NCBI GenBank assembly: GCA_049273855.1 | Contig: JBASRN010000022.1 | Location: forward strand, 15,888 to 79,887 | Length of the DNA: 64,000 nucleotides | Direction of reading: 5' to 3' | DNA from: Onstottus_B sp049273855 | Lineage (GTDB): Bacteria; Acidobacteriota; Blastocatellia; UBA7656 | Part shown: piece by piece, positions 53,062 to 61,429 of the stretch | Layout of the letters: each line of letters starts with the position of its first letter | Position numbering within the stretch: the stretch's first letter is position 1 | The notes under the pieces: generated by a model | The model's database searches: none | Told to the model about the DNA's origin: nothing | The model's input: only the letters and a program-made list of their open reading frames with translations | Translations under genes and position numbers: made by a program

Positions 53062-55932
53062 ATGACACATAACCTCTTTAACTCGCTCCACTCCTTCACC
53101 GCAGGAAGCCTCAGCGGCAAGTTCTACTCATTGCCCGAAGTTGAAAAACAGGGCATCGGCCGGGTCTCGATCCTGCCGGTCAGCATTCGCATCGTGCTCG
53201 AATCCGTGTTGCGCAATTACGATGGCAAACGAATCACCGAAGCGAATGTACGCCAGATTGCCGGCTGGCAGCCAAACGCCGAACGAACCGAAGAGATTCC
53301 ATTCGTCGTTGCCCGAATCCTGCTGCAAGACTTCACCGGCGTGCCGTTGCTTGTTGACCTGGCGGCGATGCGATCGGCGGTTGCGCGCCTCGATAAAGAT
53401 CCGGGGATAATCGAGCCGCTCGTCCCAGTCGATTTAGTGATCGATCATTCGGTTCAAGTCGATTTCTCGAGCACTCCCGACGCGCTGCGGCTGAACATGG
53501 AGATGGAGTTCAAGCGCAACCGCGCCCGCTATCAGTTTCTGAAGTGGGGCATGCACGCATTCAATAGCTTCAAAGTCGTGCCGCCCGGCATCGGCATCTG
53601 TCATCAAGTCAATCTCGAGTATCTTGCCAAAGGCGTTCAGGAAAAAGACGGAGTTTTCTATCCTGACACATTGGTGGGTACCGATTCGCACACGACGATG
53701 ATCAACGGGCTCGGCGTCGTAGGCTGGGGAGTAGGCGGCATCGAAGCCGAAGCCGGAATGCTTGGCCAGCCGGTCTACTTCCTGACACCCGACGTCGTCG
53801 GCGTCAATATGACAGGCAAGCTCAAGGAAGGCGTCACCGCTACGGATCTTGTTCTTACCGTGACCGAAATGCTCCGCAGCGCTAAAGTCGTCGGCAAGTT
53901 TGTCGAGTATCATGGCGAGGGCGCGGCCTCGCTGTCGGCGACCGACCGCGCAACCATCGCGAACATGTCGCCGGAGTACGGTGCGACGATGGGCTTCTTC
54001 CCGATTGACGAGGAAACGTGCGCGTACTACAAAGCTACGGGCCGTTCTGAGGAACAAGTTGAGTTGATCCGAAGCTACTTCAAGGCGCAAGGAATGTTTG
54101 GAATCCCCCGGAAGGGCGAATGCGAGTACAGCACGGTGCTCGAACTGGATTTGGGTTCGGTTCTCCCGAGCGTCTCGGGACCGAAGCGCCCGCAAGATCG
54201 CATTACGCTTTCAAATCTCAAGAATAAATTTGTCGAGCTTCTTCAGAAGCCTCTGGGCGAGGACGGGTACAACAGGCCGAGCGATGAGATCGGCAGACGC
54301 TTCCCGGCCTGGATTGGAGCCGTACAAAATGGCACGCGCAGCGGAGGTGGCGAGCAGCGAAACGAGACTGCTCCGGTCGCTGTTTCCAATAAAACAAGCG
54401 CGAACAACACAAACGTCGAAACCGAAACGGAGATGATCAACAACCGGCCTACCCCCGACCGCGTAGAGGCGAACGAAGCAATCTCCGCGCGAGGTGTAGG
54501 GGTCGAACTGGCGCACGGAGATGTGCTGATAGCCGCGATCACGTCCTGTACCAACACCTCGAACCCGAGCGTGATGCTTGCGGCTGGATTGCTTGCCAAA
54601 AAGGCAGTCGAGAAAGGTTTGAGCCTCAAGCCGACCGTCAAAGCCTCACTTGCGCCGGGTTCGCGAGCGGTGACCGATTATCTTGCAAAGACTGGGCTTC
54701 AACCCTATCTGGATCATATCGGATTCAATCTGGTCGGATACGGCTGCACAACCTGTATCGGCAATTCCGGTCCGCTCGATCCCGGGCTCGAAGAGGCGCT
54801 TAGCAAGAACGACATCGTCGCCGCAAGCGTGTTGAGCGGTAATCGCAACTTCGAAGCCCGTGTGCATCAGAGCATCAAAGCGAACTTCCTGATGAGCCCC
54901 CCGCTGGTGGTCGCGTTCGCGCTTGCGGGCCGCGTTGATATCAACCTCTCCGAAGAGCCCATCGGCAGGGGCCGGGATGGAAGCGACGTTTTTCTCCGTG
55001 ACCTCTGGCCAACCAGCGAAGAGGTACGCGAGTTGATGCGCGCCGCGTTTGATCCTGAAACCTATCGCCGCTTGTACAGCAGCTTCGTCGAGGAGAACCC
55101 GATGTGGAATGAGATTCCAACGACCGGCGGCGACGTCTACGAGTGGGATCCGGAATCGACTTACATTCAAGAGCCGCCTTACTTCCAGGGCTTCTCGATG
55201 CAGCCCGGATCTGTGACTACCATCAAGAATGCGCGGGCGCTTGCCGTCTTCGGCGATTCGGTGACCACGGATCACATCTCGCCTGCCGGCGCGATCAAAC
55301 CGACGTCCCCGGCCGGGCTCTATCTTCAAGAGAAGGGCGTATCGGTCGCCGACTTCAACAGCTACGGCGCCCGACGAGGCAACGATCGGGTTATGACGCG
55401 CGGAACCTTCGCGAACGTGCGAATCAAAAACCTGATGGTTCCGGGGGTCGAAGGCGGAGTTACTATTCATCAACCCGACGGCGAGCGCATGAGCATCTAT
55501 GACGCGGCGATAAAGTATCAGGCCGCGGATGTTCCGCTGATGGTGTTCGCAGGTCAGGAGTACGGGACGGGCAGCTCGCGCGATTGGGCTGCGAAGGGGA
55601 CGCGCTTGTTGGGCGTTCGCGCGGTTGTCGCTCAGAGCTTCGAGCGGATACACCGGTCGAACCTTGTGGGGATGGGCGTGTTGCCTTGCCAGTTTAAAGA
55701 AGGCACGAATGCGCGCACCTTAAAGCTCGATGGCAGCGAGACGTATGACCTGACCGGATTTGAAGAATCGATTACGCCTCGCCAGGATTTGACGCTTGTG
55801 ATTCACCGCGCGAGCGCAGAAACCGAACAGGTGCCCGTGATATTACGCATCGACACACCGATCGAAGTTGATTACTACCAGCACGGGGGGATACTGCAGT
55901 ACGTCTTGAGGCAATTGATCGCACAGAGTTAA
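53062..55932 (+). CDS. acnA: Aconitate hydratase A
   Basis: A 956-aa TCA-cycle enzyme from ATG 53062. A GTG at 53035 is less likely. The 4Fe-4S cysteines lie in ITSCTNTSNPSVML and in GYGCTTCIGNSGPLD. DSVTTDHISPAGAI and EYGTGSSRDWAAKG are substrate motifs. It is longer than AcnA (about 890 aa), mainly through an Asn/Thr/Glu-rich insertion (about 54325-54470, QRNETAPVAVSNKTSANNTN) just before the first cysteine segment. The insertion keeps the frame. Confidence 0.95.
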   Translation: MTHNLFNSLHSFTAGSLSGKFYSLPEVEKQGIGRVSILPVSIRIVLESVLRNYDGKRITEANVRQIAGWQPNAERTEEIPFVVARILLQDFTGVPLLVDLAAMRSAVARLDKDPGIIEPLVPVDLVIDHSVQVDFSSTPDALRLNMEMEFKRNRARYQFLKWGMHAFNSFKVVPPGIGICHQVNLEYLAKGVQEKDGVFYPDTLVGTDSHTTMINGLGVVGWGVGGIEAEAGMLGQPVYFLTPDVVGVNMTGKLKEGVTATDLVLTVTEMLRSAKVVGKFVEYHGEGAASLSATDRATIANMSPEYGATMGFFPIDEETCAYYKATGRSEEQVELIRSYFKAQGMFGIPRKGECEYSTVLELDLGSVLPSVSGPKRPQDRITLSNLKNKFVELLQKPLGEDGYNRPSDEIGRRFPAWIGAVQNGTRSGGGEQRNETAPVAVSNKTSANNTNVETETEMINNRPTPDRVEANEAISARGVGVELAHGDVLIAAITSCTNTSNPSVMLAAGLLAKKAVEKGLSLKPTVKASLAPGSRAVTDYLAKTGLQPYLDHIGFNLVGYGCTTCIGNSGPLDPGLEEALSKNDIVAASVLSGNRNFEARVHQSIKANFLMSPPLVVAFALAGRVDINLSEEPIGRGRDGSDVFLRDLWPTSEEVRELMRAAFDPETYRRLYSSFVEENPMWNEIPTTGGDVYEWDPESTYIQEPPYFQGFSMQPGSVTTIKNARALAVFGDSVTTDHISPAGAIKPTSPAGLYLQEKGVSVADFNSYGARRGNDRVMTRGTFANVRIKNLMVPGVEGGVTIHQPDGERMSIYDAAIKYQAADVPLMVFAGQEYGTGSSRDWAAKGTRLLGVRAVVAQSFERIHRSNLVGMGVLPCQFKEGTNARTLKLDGSETYDLTGFEESITPRQDLTLVIHRASAETEQVPVILRIDTPIEVDYYQHGGILQYVLRQLIAQS

Positions 55933-55974
55933 CTTTCGGATGGTTAGCCATCGAGGTATGCTGCCCGAGACGCT

Positions 55975-56112
55975 AGCAGGCTGCTGAAAGAGGGAGGGCG
56001 CCACCAGGGCACAAAGACAGGAAGCTGCACCAAGTCAGTGATTGCAATATGTTGTGGGCTTCGTGTTCCTTGGGGGCTTAGCGGCGATGGGTCAGGTTTT
56101 CAGCAGGCTGTT
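55975..56112. mobile_element. MITE-like element, 138 bp
   Basis: AGCAGGCTGCTGAAAG (55975-55990) and TTTTCAGCAGGCTGTT (56097-56112) form imperfect terminal inverted repeats. The interior again is a hairpin-like sequence related to the CACGAAG class. No transposase is present. It could be a non-autonomous insertion between acnA and the convergent peroxiredoxin gene. Confidence 0.45.
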
Positions 56113-56134
56113 CGAGTTTGATCTTCAACGTGGT

Positions 56135-56725
56135 TCACTTCGCGCCAACAATCTTCCTCACTTCTTCAATTATCGTCTCATCAGGCGGGCGATCTTGGGG
56201 GTCTTTGCCTACGTGCAGGAATCTGATCTTACCTTCTCGGTCCACGATGAAGATCGCTGGATGAGCAATCCCGCCGTGTTCCGCCGGATTAAGGACTCCG
56301 TACGAAGTTATGACCGTCTTGTCGGCGTCGGAAAGTATCTGAAACTTCGCGCCCGTAGTCTGGCCCATCGACCATGAAAACGACTGCTGGTCGGAGCTGA
56401 TTGCGATCACATCTCCGCCCGCACGTTTGAAGTTGTTGTAGTCCTCAGCCATCCTGGTGAGTTGCTGTGTGCAAGCGGCTCACCAGTAGCCTCGATAGAA
56501 CACCAACACGACCGGCGAGCGTTGCGTATATTCCGAGAGTATGACGAGCTTGCCGTCGCCGTTTGGAAGCGCGAAGTCCGGTGCTTTGTCGCCGAGCTTG
56601 AGCGTCGTTGACTTCGCGGTGACGGTTGGTTTAGGCAGAACGGGCGGCGCAAGCGGCGATTGCTGCGCAGCTACCGCACCGGCAAACAGGATGGTCAACG
56701 ATAGAGCTGCAAGAAACGGCTTCAT
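56135..56725 (-). CDS. Exported peroxiredoxin-like protein, probable selenoprotein (TGA = Sec82)
   Basis: One reading frame of 196 residues interrupted only by a TGA at 56482-56480. The first part has a signal peptide (LAALSLTILFAGAVAAQ), then LGDKAPDFALPNGDGK and VVLVFYRGYW. The TGA is followed by AACTQQLTRM and the rest of an AhpC/TSA thioredoxin fold (VIAISSDQQSFSWSMG; YGVLNPAEHGGIAHPAIFIV). Cys-containing homologs have FYRGYWC(x)(x)C, so the TGA falls exactly on the peroxidatic Cys, with the partner Cys at +3 (U-A-A-C). That favours selenocysteine over a random nonsense mutation. It would reduce peroxides in the periplasm. No sel genes are in the window. Confidence 0.8.
56440..56482 (-). 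promoter_or_regulatory. Possible SECIS-like hairpin after the UGA
   Basis: Just 3' of the UGA, UUGC (56474-56471) pairs with GCAA (56465-56462) over a 5-nt ACACA loop, and AGCC (56480-56477) can pair with GGCU (56450-56447) below it. Bacterial SECIS elements lie in this position, but the loop lacks the E. coli GGUC motif and the stems are short, so support is weak. Confidence 0.25.
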
Positions 56726-56979
56726 TGAAGTAAGAAATCTAAGAGTGCGGTCCAGCTTCTGTCAATCGCTCACGGGTCAGAGTTCATCGGTGACCAAGAG
56801 AAGTCCACCACGTCCAGGTCTTATCACCAGACCACGCTTCAGTCACAGATTCCTGTTGAGTCGAAAAGGAAATCTGCTTATACTGGGCGCATCCTGGACA
56901 AGGCTGATCCGATGAGATCGAATACACAAGTCTCTCCTACGCCCATGGAGTCTCGCCAACCTAAAGGAGCGGTTTTCGT

Positions 56980-57456
56980 ATGTCGGGCTTATGCGACCGA
57001 TGCAACGAACGAACAAGCCAGTTAGCTAACATTGCCAACCTGCCGGAACTGGCTCCAGTGGCCCATCTCGGCTATCGCCAGGTTTGCACTCCCTGTTACG
57101 ACGATTTGCTGGCGGAAGCCAACGAGACCGAAGATCCCGACGACGGCCGGCGCGCAGAACCGCGCGTTAACGTCTCGATCAAAGCGCGGGTCGAGGGCAA
57201 TACCTCGCATCTCGACAGCTTTGTCGACGAGATGACGATCGAAGAGATCAGCCCGTCCGGACTCCGATTGCACACCGTTCGTGACCTCGAGCCGGGCACG
57301 CTGGTAAAGCTGTCGGTGCCTTCCGTTGATTTCGAGGCCACCGCTCTGGTTCAGGCCGTCTGGCGAGACGCAGGCCAGCACAGCATAGGCTTAAAGCTGG
57401 TCGAACCGAGCGAAGGATGGGAAAAGCTCTGGCAACAAAACGCCCCGGAAGAATAG
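56980..57456 (+). CDS. PilZ-domain protein with N-terminal zinc-binding segment
   Basis: A 158-aa protein. Residues 1-45 hold two CxxC pairs (LCDRCNE and VCTPCYDD), probably a zinc site. A PilZ domain follows with the cyclic di-GMP motifs RRAEPRVNVSIKARV (RxxxR) and the EISPSGLRLHT (D/N)xSxxG variant, where Ser-Pro-Ser-Gly is seen. It likely reads out c-di-GMP, together with the HD-GYP protein at 38686. AAAGGAG is 12 bp before the ATG. Confidence 0.82.
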   Translation: MSGLCDRCNERTSQLANIANLPELAPVAHLGYRQVCTPCYDDLLAEANETEDPDDGRRAEPRVNVSIKARVEGNTSHLDSFVDEMTIEEISPSGLRLHTVRDLEPGTLVKLSVPSVDFEATALVQAVWRDAGQHSIGLKLVEPSEGWEKLWQQNAPEE

Positions 57457-57612
57457 TCAGTAGTCCGTAGTCAGTAGTTGATAAGTGCCAAGACATTGTT
57501 GACGCCGAAAGTGCAATGACTTGGCACTTGAGGACCGCTGGGAGTTACTACTGACCACTGATTACTGACTACGGGCTACGGACTATGGACTACGGACTAC
57601 TGGCTACGGACT
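57454..57612. repeat. Heptad hairpin, GTAGTCAG class, copy 3
   Basis: The left arm TAGTCAGTAGTCCGTAGTCA starts in the PilZ stop codon. The centre has a perfect 10-bp stem AAGTGCCAAG (57483-57492) / CTTGGCACTT (57520-57529). The right arm has many GGACTAC/TGACTAC heptads and runs to 57612, 8 bp before thrC. It is the longest array of the class in the window. Confidence 0.75.
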
Positions 57613-57619
57613 CCTCCTA

Positions 57620-58957
57620 ATGAACCAAGCCGATCAGTCGAGAGCATTCTTGCGATGCATCGAAGCCGAGTGCCGGCGCTATTACCCGATCGATGAGCGC
57701 CTCTACACGTGTCCTTTGTGCGGGGGGCTGCTCGACGTAGCTTATGACTTCCACCTGCCTTACACCATCCAGGAGATGATCGCGCTCTTTCAGGAACGTA
57801 AGACGATTGAGGCCGATCCCGATCGCAGCGGAGTGTGGCGCTTTCGCGAGCTGCTGCCTTTCACCGACGATTGCTCTCATGTCGTGACGCTTGCCGAGGG
57901 CAACACGCCGATTTACACGGCTCCGCGCTCGGCTGAGTATGCGGAGATCACATCCCTCCGCTTCAAGCATCAAGGGATGAACCCGACCGGCTCGTTCAAA
58001 GACAACGGCATGACGACGGGCGTCACTCAAGCGGTGCGCATTGGAGCTAGGGCGGTTGCCTGTGCTTCGACGGGAAACACTTCGGCATCGATGGCGGCTT
58101 ACGCTGCGCGAGCCGGAGTGCGCGCGGTTGTGTTCATACCGGCAGGCGAGATCTCCTGGGGCAAGCTCTCACAAGCGCTCGAGTACGGCGCTACGGTTGT
58201 GGAGCTGGAAGGAAACTTCGACGACGCCATGCGAGTCGTGCGCGAAGTCGCCGCCGAAACCGATCTGTATCTTCTGAACTCGATCAATCCTTTCCGTCTC
58301 GAAGGTCAGAAGACGATCATCGTCGAGATGATCGAGCAATGCTCGTGGCGGGCGCCGGAGTGGATTGTGCTGCCCGGTGGAAACCTGGGCAACGTATCGG
58401 CATTTGGCAAGGCGCTGCACGAGCTGGCCGAGCTGGGCTTCATCGATCGCGTGCCTCGACTTGCGGTGATTCAAGCGGAAGGCGCCGCGCCTTTCTACGA
58501 GCTGTTCGCGTCATCCGATCGTTCGCGACTCAACGCGGTGCAGAAGGCCTCGACGCTTGCGACTGCCATCAAGATCGGCAATCCGGTTTCCTGGAAGAAG
58601 GCGGTGCGCGCGCTTGAATGGACCGATGGAGTTGTCGAGCGAGTGAGCGAACAGGAGATCGCCGACGCCAAAGCAATCATCGGGCGAGACGGCATCGGGT
58701 GCGAGCCCGCGTCTGCAGCCACGCTTGCAGGGATCAAACGACTGGTCGCCGCCAGCGTCATCGAGCCCGACAGCGATATCATCGCGGTGCTGACCGGCAA
58801 TCTGTTGAAGGACCCGAACTACACGGTCGACTATCACACCGGCAAACTTGGTATTGGCGCCGGCGACGAAAGACGCGCGATCACGGGCAACTTCGCCAAT
58901 CGCCCGATGCGCGCGCCGGCGGACAAGGACGAGATCAAACGACTGTTGAGCTTGTGA
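57620..58957 (+). CDS. thrC: Threonine synthase
   Basis: A 445-aa PLP enzyme converting O-phosphohomoserine to threonine. The N-terminal segment carries CPLCGGLLDVAYDF (zinc-ribbon-like). The PLP Lys is in GMNPTGSFKDNGMT, with CASTGNTSASMAAYAARAGV and VLPGGNLGNVSAFGKAL. C-terminal GIGCEPASAATLAGI is characteristic. It follows a heptad repeat and appears monocistronic. Confidence 0.92.
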   Translation: MNQADQSRAFLRCIEAECRRYYPIDERLYTCPLCGGLLDVAYDFHLPYTIQEMIALFQERKTIEADPDRSGVWRFRELLPFTDDCSHVVTLAEGNTPIYTAPRSAEYAEITSLRFKHQGMNPTGSFKDNGMTTGVTQAVRIGARAVACASTGNTSASMAAYAARAGVRAVVFIPAGEISWGKLSQALEYGATVVELEGNFDDAMRVVREVAAETDLYLLNSINPFRLEGQKTIIVEMIEQCSWRAPEWIVLPGGNLGNVSAFGKALHELAELGFIDRVPRLAVIQAEGAAPFYELFASSDRSRLNAVQKASTLATAIKIGNPVSWKKAVRALEWTDGVVERVSEQEIADAKAIIGRDGIGCEPASAATLAGIKRLVAASVIEPDSDIIAVLTGNLLKDPNYTVDYHTGKLGIGAGDERRAITGNFANRPMRAPADKDEIKRLLSL

Positions 58958-58999
58958 AGAACGCGTTGCAGACCGATCAGCATATTGAACATAAAAGAT

Positions 59000-59170
59000 C
59001 GTAGTACCGCCTTTCAGGAGTCTGTCGGATTAAATTTTCTTCTCTGCGCAACCTCTGCGCCTTAGCGTCTTGCGGTGAGTTGTTTTCGCGACCCGGCTGA
59101 CCCCAGAGACGCAAGACGCAGAGGTACCGCAGAGCTGTTACGAACTTCCGCCTGCAAGGGCGGTACTACG
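59000..59170. repeat. Composite inverted repeat, CGCAAAG class
   Basis: The outer arms CGTAGTACCGCC (59000-59011) and GGCGGTACTACG (59159-59170) are a perfect 12-bp inverted repeat. Inside, a pair of tandem-unit arms is found (CTCTGCGCAACCTCTGCGCC and AGACGCAAGACGCAGAGG). A related single arm with CACGCAAAGCCGCAAAGG lies at about 2831-2857. It separates thrC from the convergent cytochrome gene. Confidence 0.65.
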
Positions 59171-59183
59171 AACCATTTATTCG

Positions 59184-60581
59184 CTACAACACCCGCAGGA
59201 AGGCGACCATGTCCTTCTTTTCTTCCGCCGTCAGCTTGAGGCTGAGCACTATGTTGAAGAACTCGACCGTGTCTTCGAGTGTCAGCAATCTCCCGTCGTG
59301 CAGATACGGCGGCGAGTCTTTAAGACCCCGCAACGGGAAAGTCTTGATCGGGCCCTGCATAGTCGCCAGGACACCGTTGATCATCTGCGGCTTGTAGAAA
59401 CGATCCACTTTCAGATCGTGCATCAGCCCATCGGTGTAGTAAGGCGGGGTGTGACAGGCCGCGCAGTTCGCCTTGCCAAAGAATAGCGCCTCCCCTCGAA
59501 TCTCCGACTGAGTGGCCTTCGAAGCATCAAGCCTGCCGTACACATTGAGCTTGGGCGCGGGCGGAAAATCGAGGAGCTCCTGAAACTCCGACATGTCATG
59601 AACCGCACTGCCGCGATCGAGCACGTTCACACCCTTCTTGGTTGCGATAACCGGATCGCCGTCGAAGTAGGCTGCGCGCTGCTCGAACTCCGTGAAGTCT
59701 TCGACGGACTTCAGCGCCCGCTGCGAGCCGAAGAGCCGCTGGATGTTGACTCCCCGCAGCGAAGGCGTCTCAATTCGACGCCGGTTCTGCTGAGGACGTA
59801 CGTCGCCTGCCAGATGCGACGCTCCGTTTGTGTGACCGTTGGCGTGACAATCGAAGCAGGCCACGCCTCGGCTTGGCTTCTCGGAGCGGCGGTCCTCGGT
59901 GACATTAAACTGCTGTTGCGGAAACTGCGTGAGCAACAAGCGCAATCCCTCGAGCTGTTTGGGATTCAAGATGCCGTTGAACAGCTCGTAAAAGTTGTCC
60001 AGCGTTACCAGCTTGCCTTGCGACACGTCGCCCAGGTCCGGGCGAGTCGTCAAAAAGATAGCCGGCGGGAACTCAGCCAGGAAGTGGTCAGGCAAATCGA
60101 AATCCAGATCAAACCGCTCGAGACGGTTGCCTTCGCCCATCTTGACCAGTTCGTCAATCATGAACTTGGGGAAGATCATTCCGCCTTCCGGGTGATTCGG
60201 ATGCGGCAACGGCAGGAATCCTTTTGGGAACACCCCACTCGACTTGATCTCGTCGGGCGACATCGCGGCGAGTCTTTCCCAGGTGAGACCGGAGCCGAGC
60301 CTCGCCGCAGGGCCGACCGGAATCGGCTTGCCTCGTGACATGGTTACTTCCGACGTCACTTTTTTCGAAAGATCGTACCGCTCCGCCAACAAGTCCATCT
60401 GCCGCTTCATGACGCCTGCTTTCGCGGCTTTCATCCGCGCCATGATCGACCCGAAAGTTTCTTTGATGTCCACCGGAGCGTAGCTGGTCCCATTCTTTTG
60501 CATATCCTGCGCGGCGACCGAGATCAAAGACGTAGCCACAAAGCTCGCGACAAGCGCGATCTTGATTCTTCTGCGATCCAT
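59184..60581 (-). CDS. Exported di-heme cytochrome c peroxidase/MauG-like protein
   Basis: A 465-aa protein from ATG 60581. GGAGG lies 7 bp upstream, so the 76 codons open further upstream are excluded. A signal peptide (KIALVASFVATSLISVAAQ) leads to two CxxCH heme-c sites, GVACFDCHANG and ANCAACHTPPYY. The C-terminal LRGLKDSPPYLHDGRLLTLE and TVEFFNIVL match the CcpA/MauG family. It divergently faces the sigma/anti-sigma pair that follows, and may be a target of that regulator. Confidence 0.87.
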   Translation of the reverse strand: MDRRRIKIALVASFVATSLISVAAQDMQKNGTSYAPVDIKETFGSIMARMKAAKAGVMKRQMDLLAERYDLSKKVTSEVTMSRGKPIPVGPAARLGSGLTWERLAAMSPDEIKSSGVFPKGFLPLPHPNHPEGGMIFPKFMIDELVKMGEGNRLERFDLDFDLPDHFLAEFPPAIFLTTRPDLGDVSQGKLVTLDNFYELFNGILNPKQLEGLRLLLTQFPQQQFNVTEDRRSEKPSRGVACFDCHANGHTNGASHLAGDVRPQQNRRRIETPSLRGVNIQRLFGSQRALKSVEDFTEFEQRAAYFDGDPVIATKKGVNVLDRGSAVHDMSEFQELLDFPPAPKLNVYGRLDASKATQSEIRGEALFFGKANCAACHTPPYYTDGLMHDLKVDRFYKPQMINGVLATMQGPIKTFPLRGLKDSPPYLHDGRLLTLEDTVEFFNIVLSLKLTAEEKKDMVAFLRVL

Positions 60582-60856
60582 TATTTGTCCTCCATTACCT
60601 CGACGATCGAGCGTGATCATTTTGAAGCAATCAGCGAGAAATCTGAGACTCAGCGAATCCGCGCGGCCCCGTGCCTCGATGACCGAGCATGGCGACGCGA
60701 ATGCCCTCAAAGGGAACAACACGCGACGCTGCCTTTTATTCCCGCTACCACGAAAGAATTTCCAAAGCCTGGAATATCCGGACGAGCGGCGTGTTATTCT
60801 AAGCGGCATCCGCGGATAGACGAGTACTCAGCGAGGCAGACTCAGGACTCGGGAGC

Positions 60857-61429
60857 ATGGGCAGAGGCGAAACTGCGAAGCCTGATTTCAAGGACGCGGC
60901 GCTCGAACACATCGATGCGCTGTACGGGTTTGCCATGACGTTGACGCGCAATCCGGCCGAAGCTCAGGATCTGGTGCAAGAGACCTACTTGCGGGCCGTT
61001 CGAGCCTTCGGACAGTTGATGCCCGACAGTAACTTGAAGAGCTGGCTGTTCACGATCATGCGAAATGTGTGGCTCAATCAAATTCGGCATTCGCGAAGTG
61101 GGCCACGATTCGTCGAGCTGGACTCGGACGACGAAACGGGCGGCGAGTGGTTCTCGAGCGTGACAAACGATCCGTACGTGGCCTTTATCAGCAAACTCAA
61201 GAGCGAGGACGTGCGCGCGGCGATTGATGCGCTCCCGCATCGCTATCGCGAAGTGGTGGTGCTTCGCGATCTCGAGGGCTTCAGCTATCAACAGATCGCA
61301 AGCATTATCGGCTGCCCGGCGGGAACAGTGATGAGCCGGTTGGGGCGGGCGAGAGAAAGACTGCGTCTGTTGCTTTCGGGATGGCGGGCGGATGCGGCGG
61401 GAAAGGCGATGAGAGCAAAAGAAGCATGA
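60857..61429 (+). CDS. ECF RNA polymerase sigma factor
   Basis: A 190-aa sigma-70 family group 4 protein. Region 2 has LYGFAMTLTRNPAEAQDLVQ and ETYLRAVRAFGQL, and LKSWLFTIMRNVWLNQIRH. Region 4 has LPHRYREVVVLRDLEGFSYQ and IASIIGCPAGTVMSRLGRA. Its TGA overlaps the anti-sigma ATG (61426-61429), so the two are coupled. It likely recognises its own promoter and perhaps the divergent cytochrome gene. Confidence 0.93.
   Translation: MGRGETAKPDFKDAALEHIDALYGFAMTLTRNPAEAQDLVQETYLRAVRAFGQLMPDSNLKSWLFTIMRNVWLNQIRHSRSGPRFVELDSDDETGGEWFSSVTNDPYVAFISKLKSEDVRAAIDALPHRYREVVVLRDLEGFSYQQIASIIGCPAGTVMSRLGRARERLRLLLSGWRADAAGKAMRAKEA

Noticed and set aside
56480..56725. Peroxiredoxin as a plain pseudogene or two separate genes
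   Set aside because: The only disruption is TGA at the catalytic Cys with Cys kept at +3 and the frame otherwise clean, so selenocysteine explains it better.
57454..57612. CRISPR array
   Set aside because: The units are about 7 nt without unique spacers, and the two halves are reverse complements, which is a hairpin and not a CRISPR.
60582..60856. ECF-type -35/-10 pair (GGAAT ... TCTAA near 60772-60800)
   Set aside because: The two hexamers are present but the spacing is several bases too long for a typical ECF promoter, so no promoter is called.
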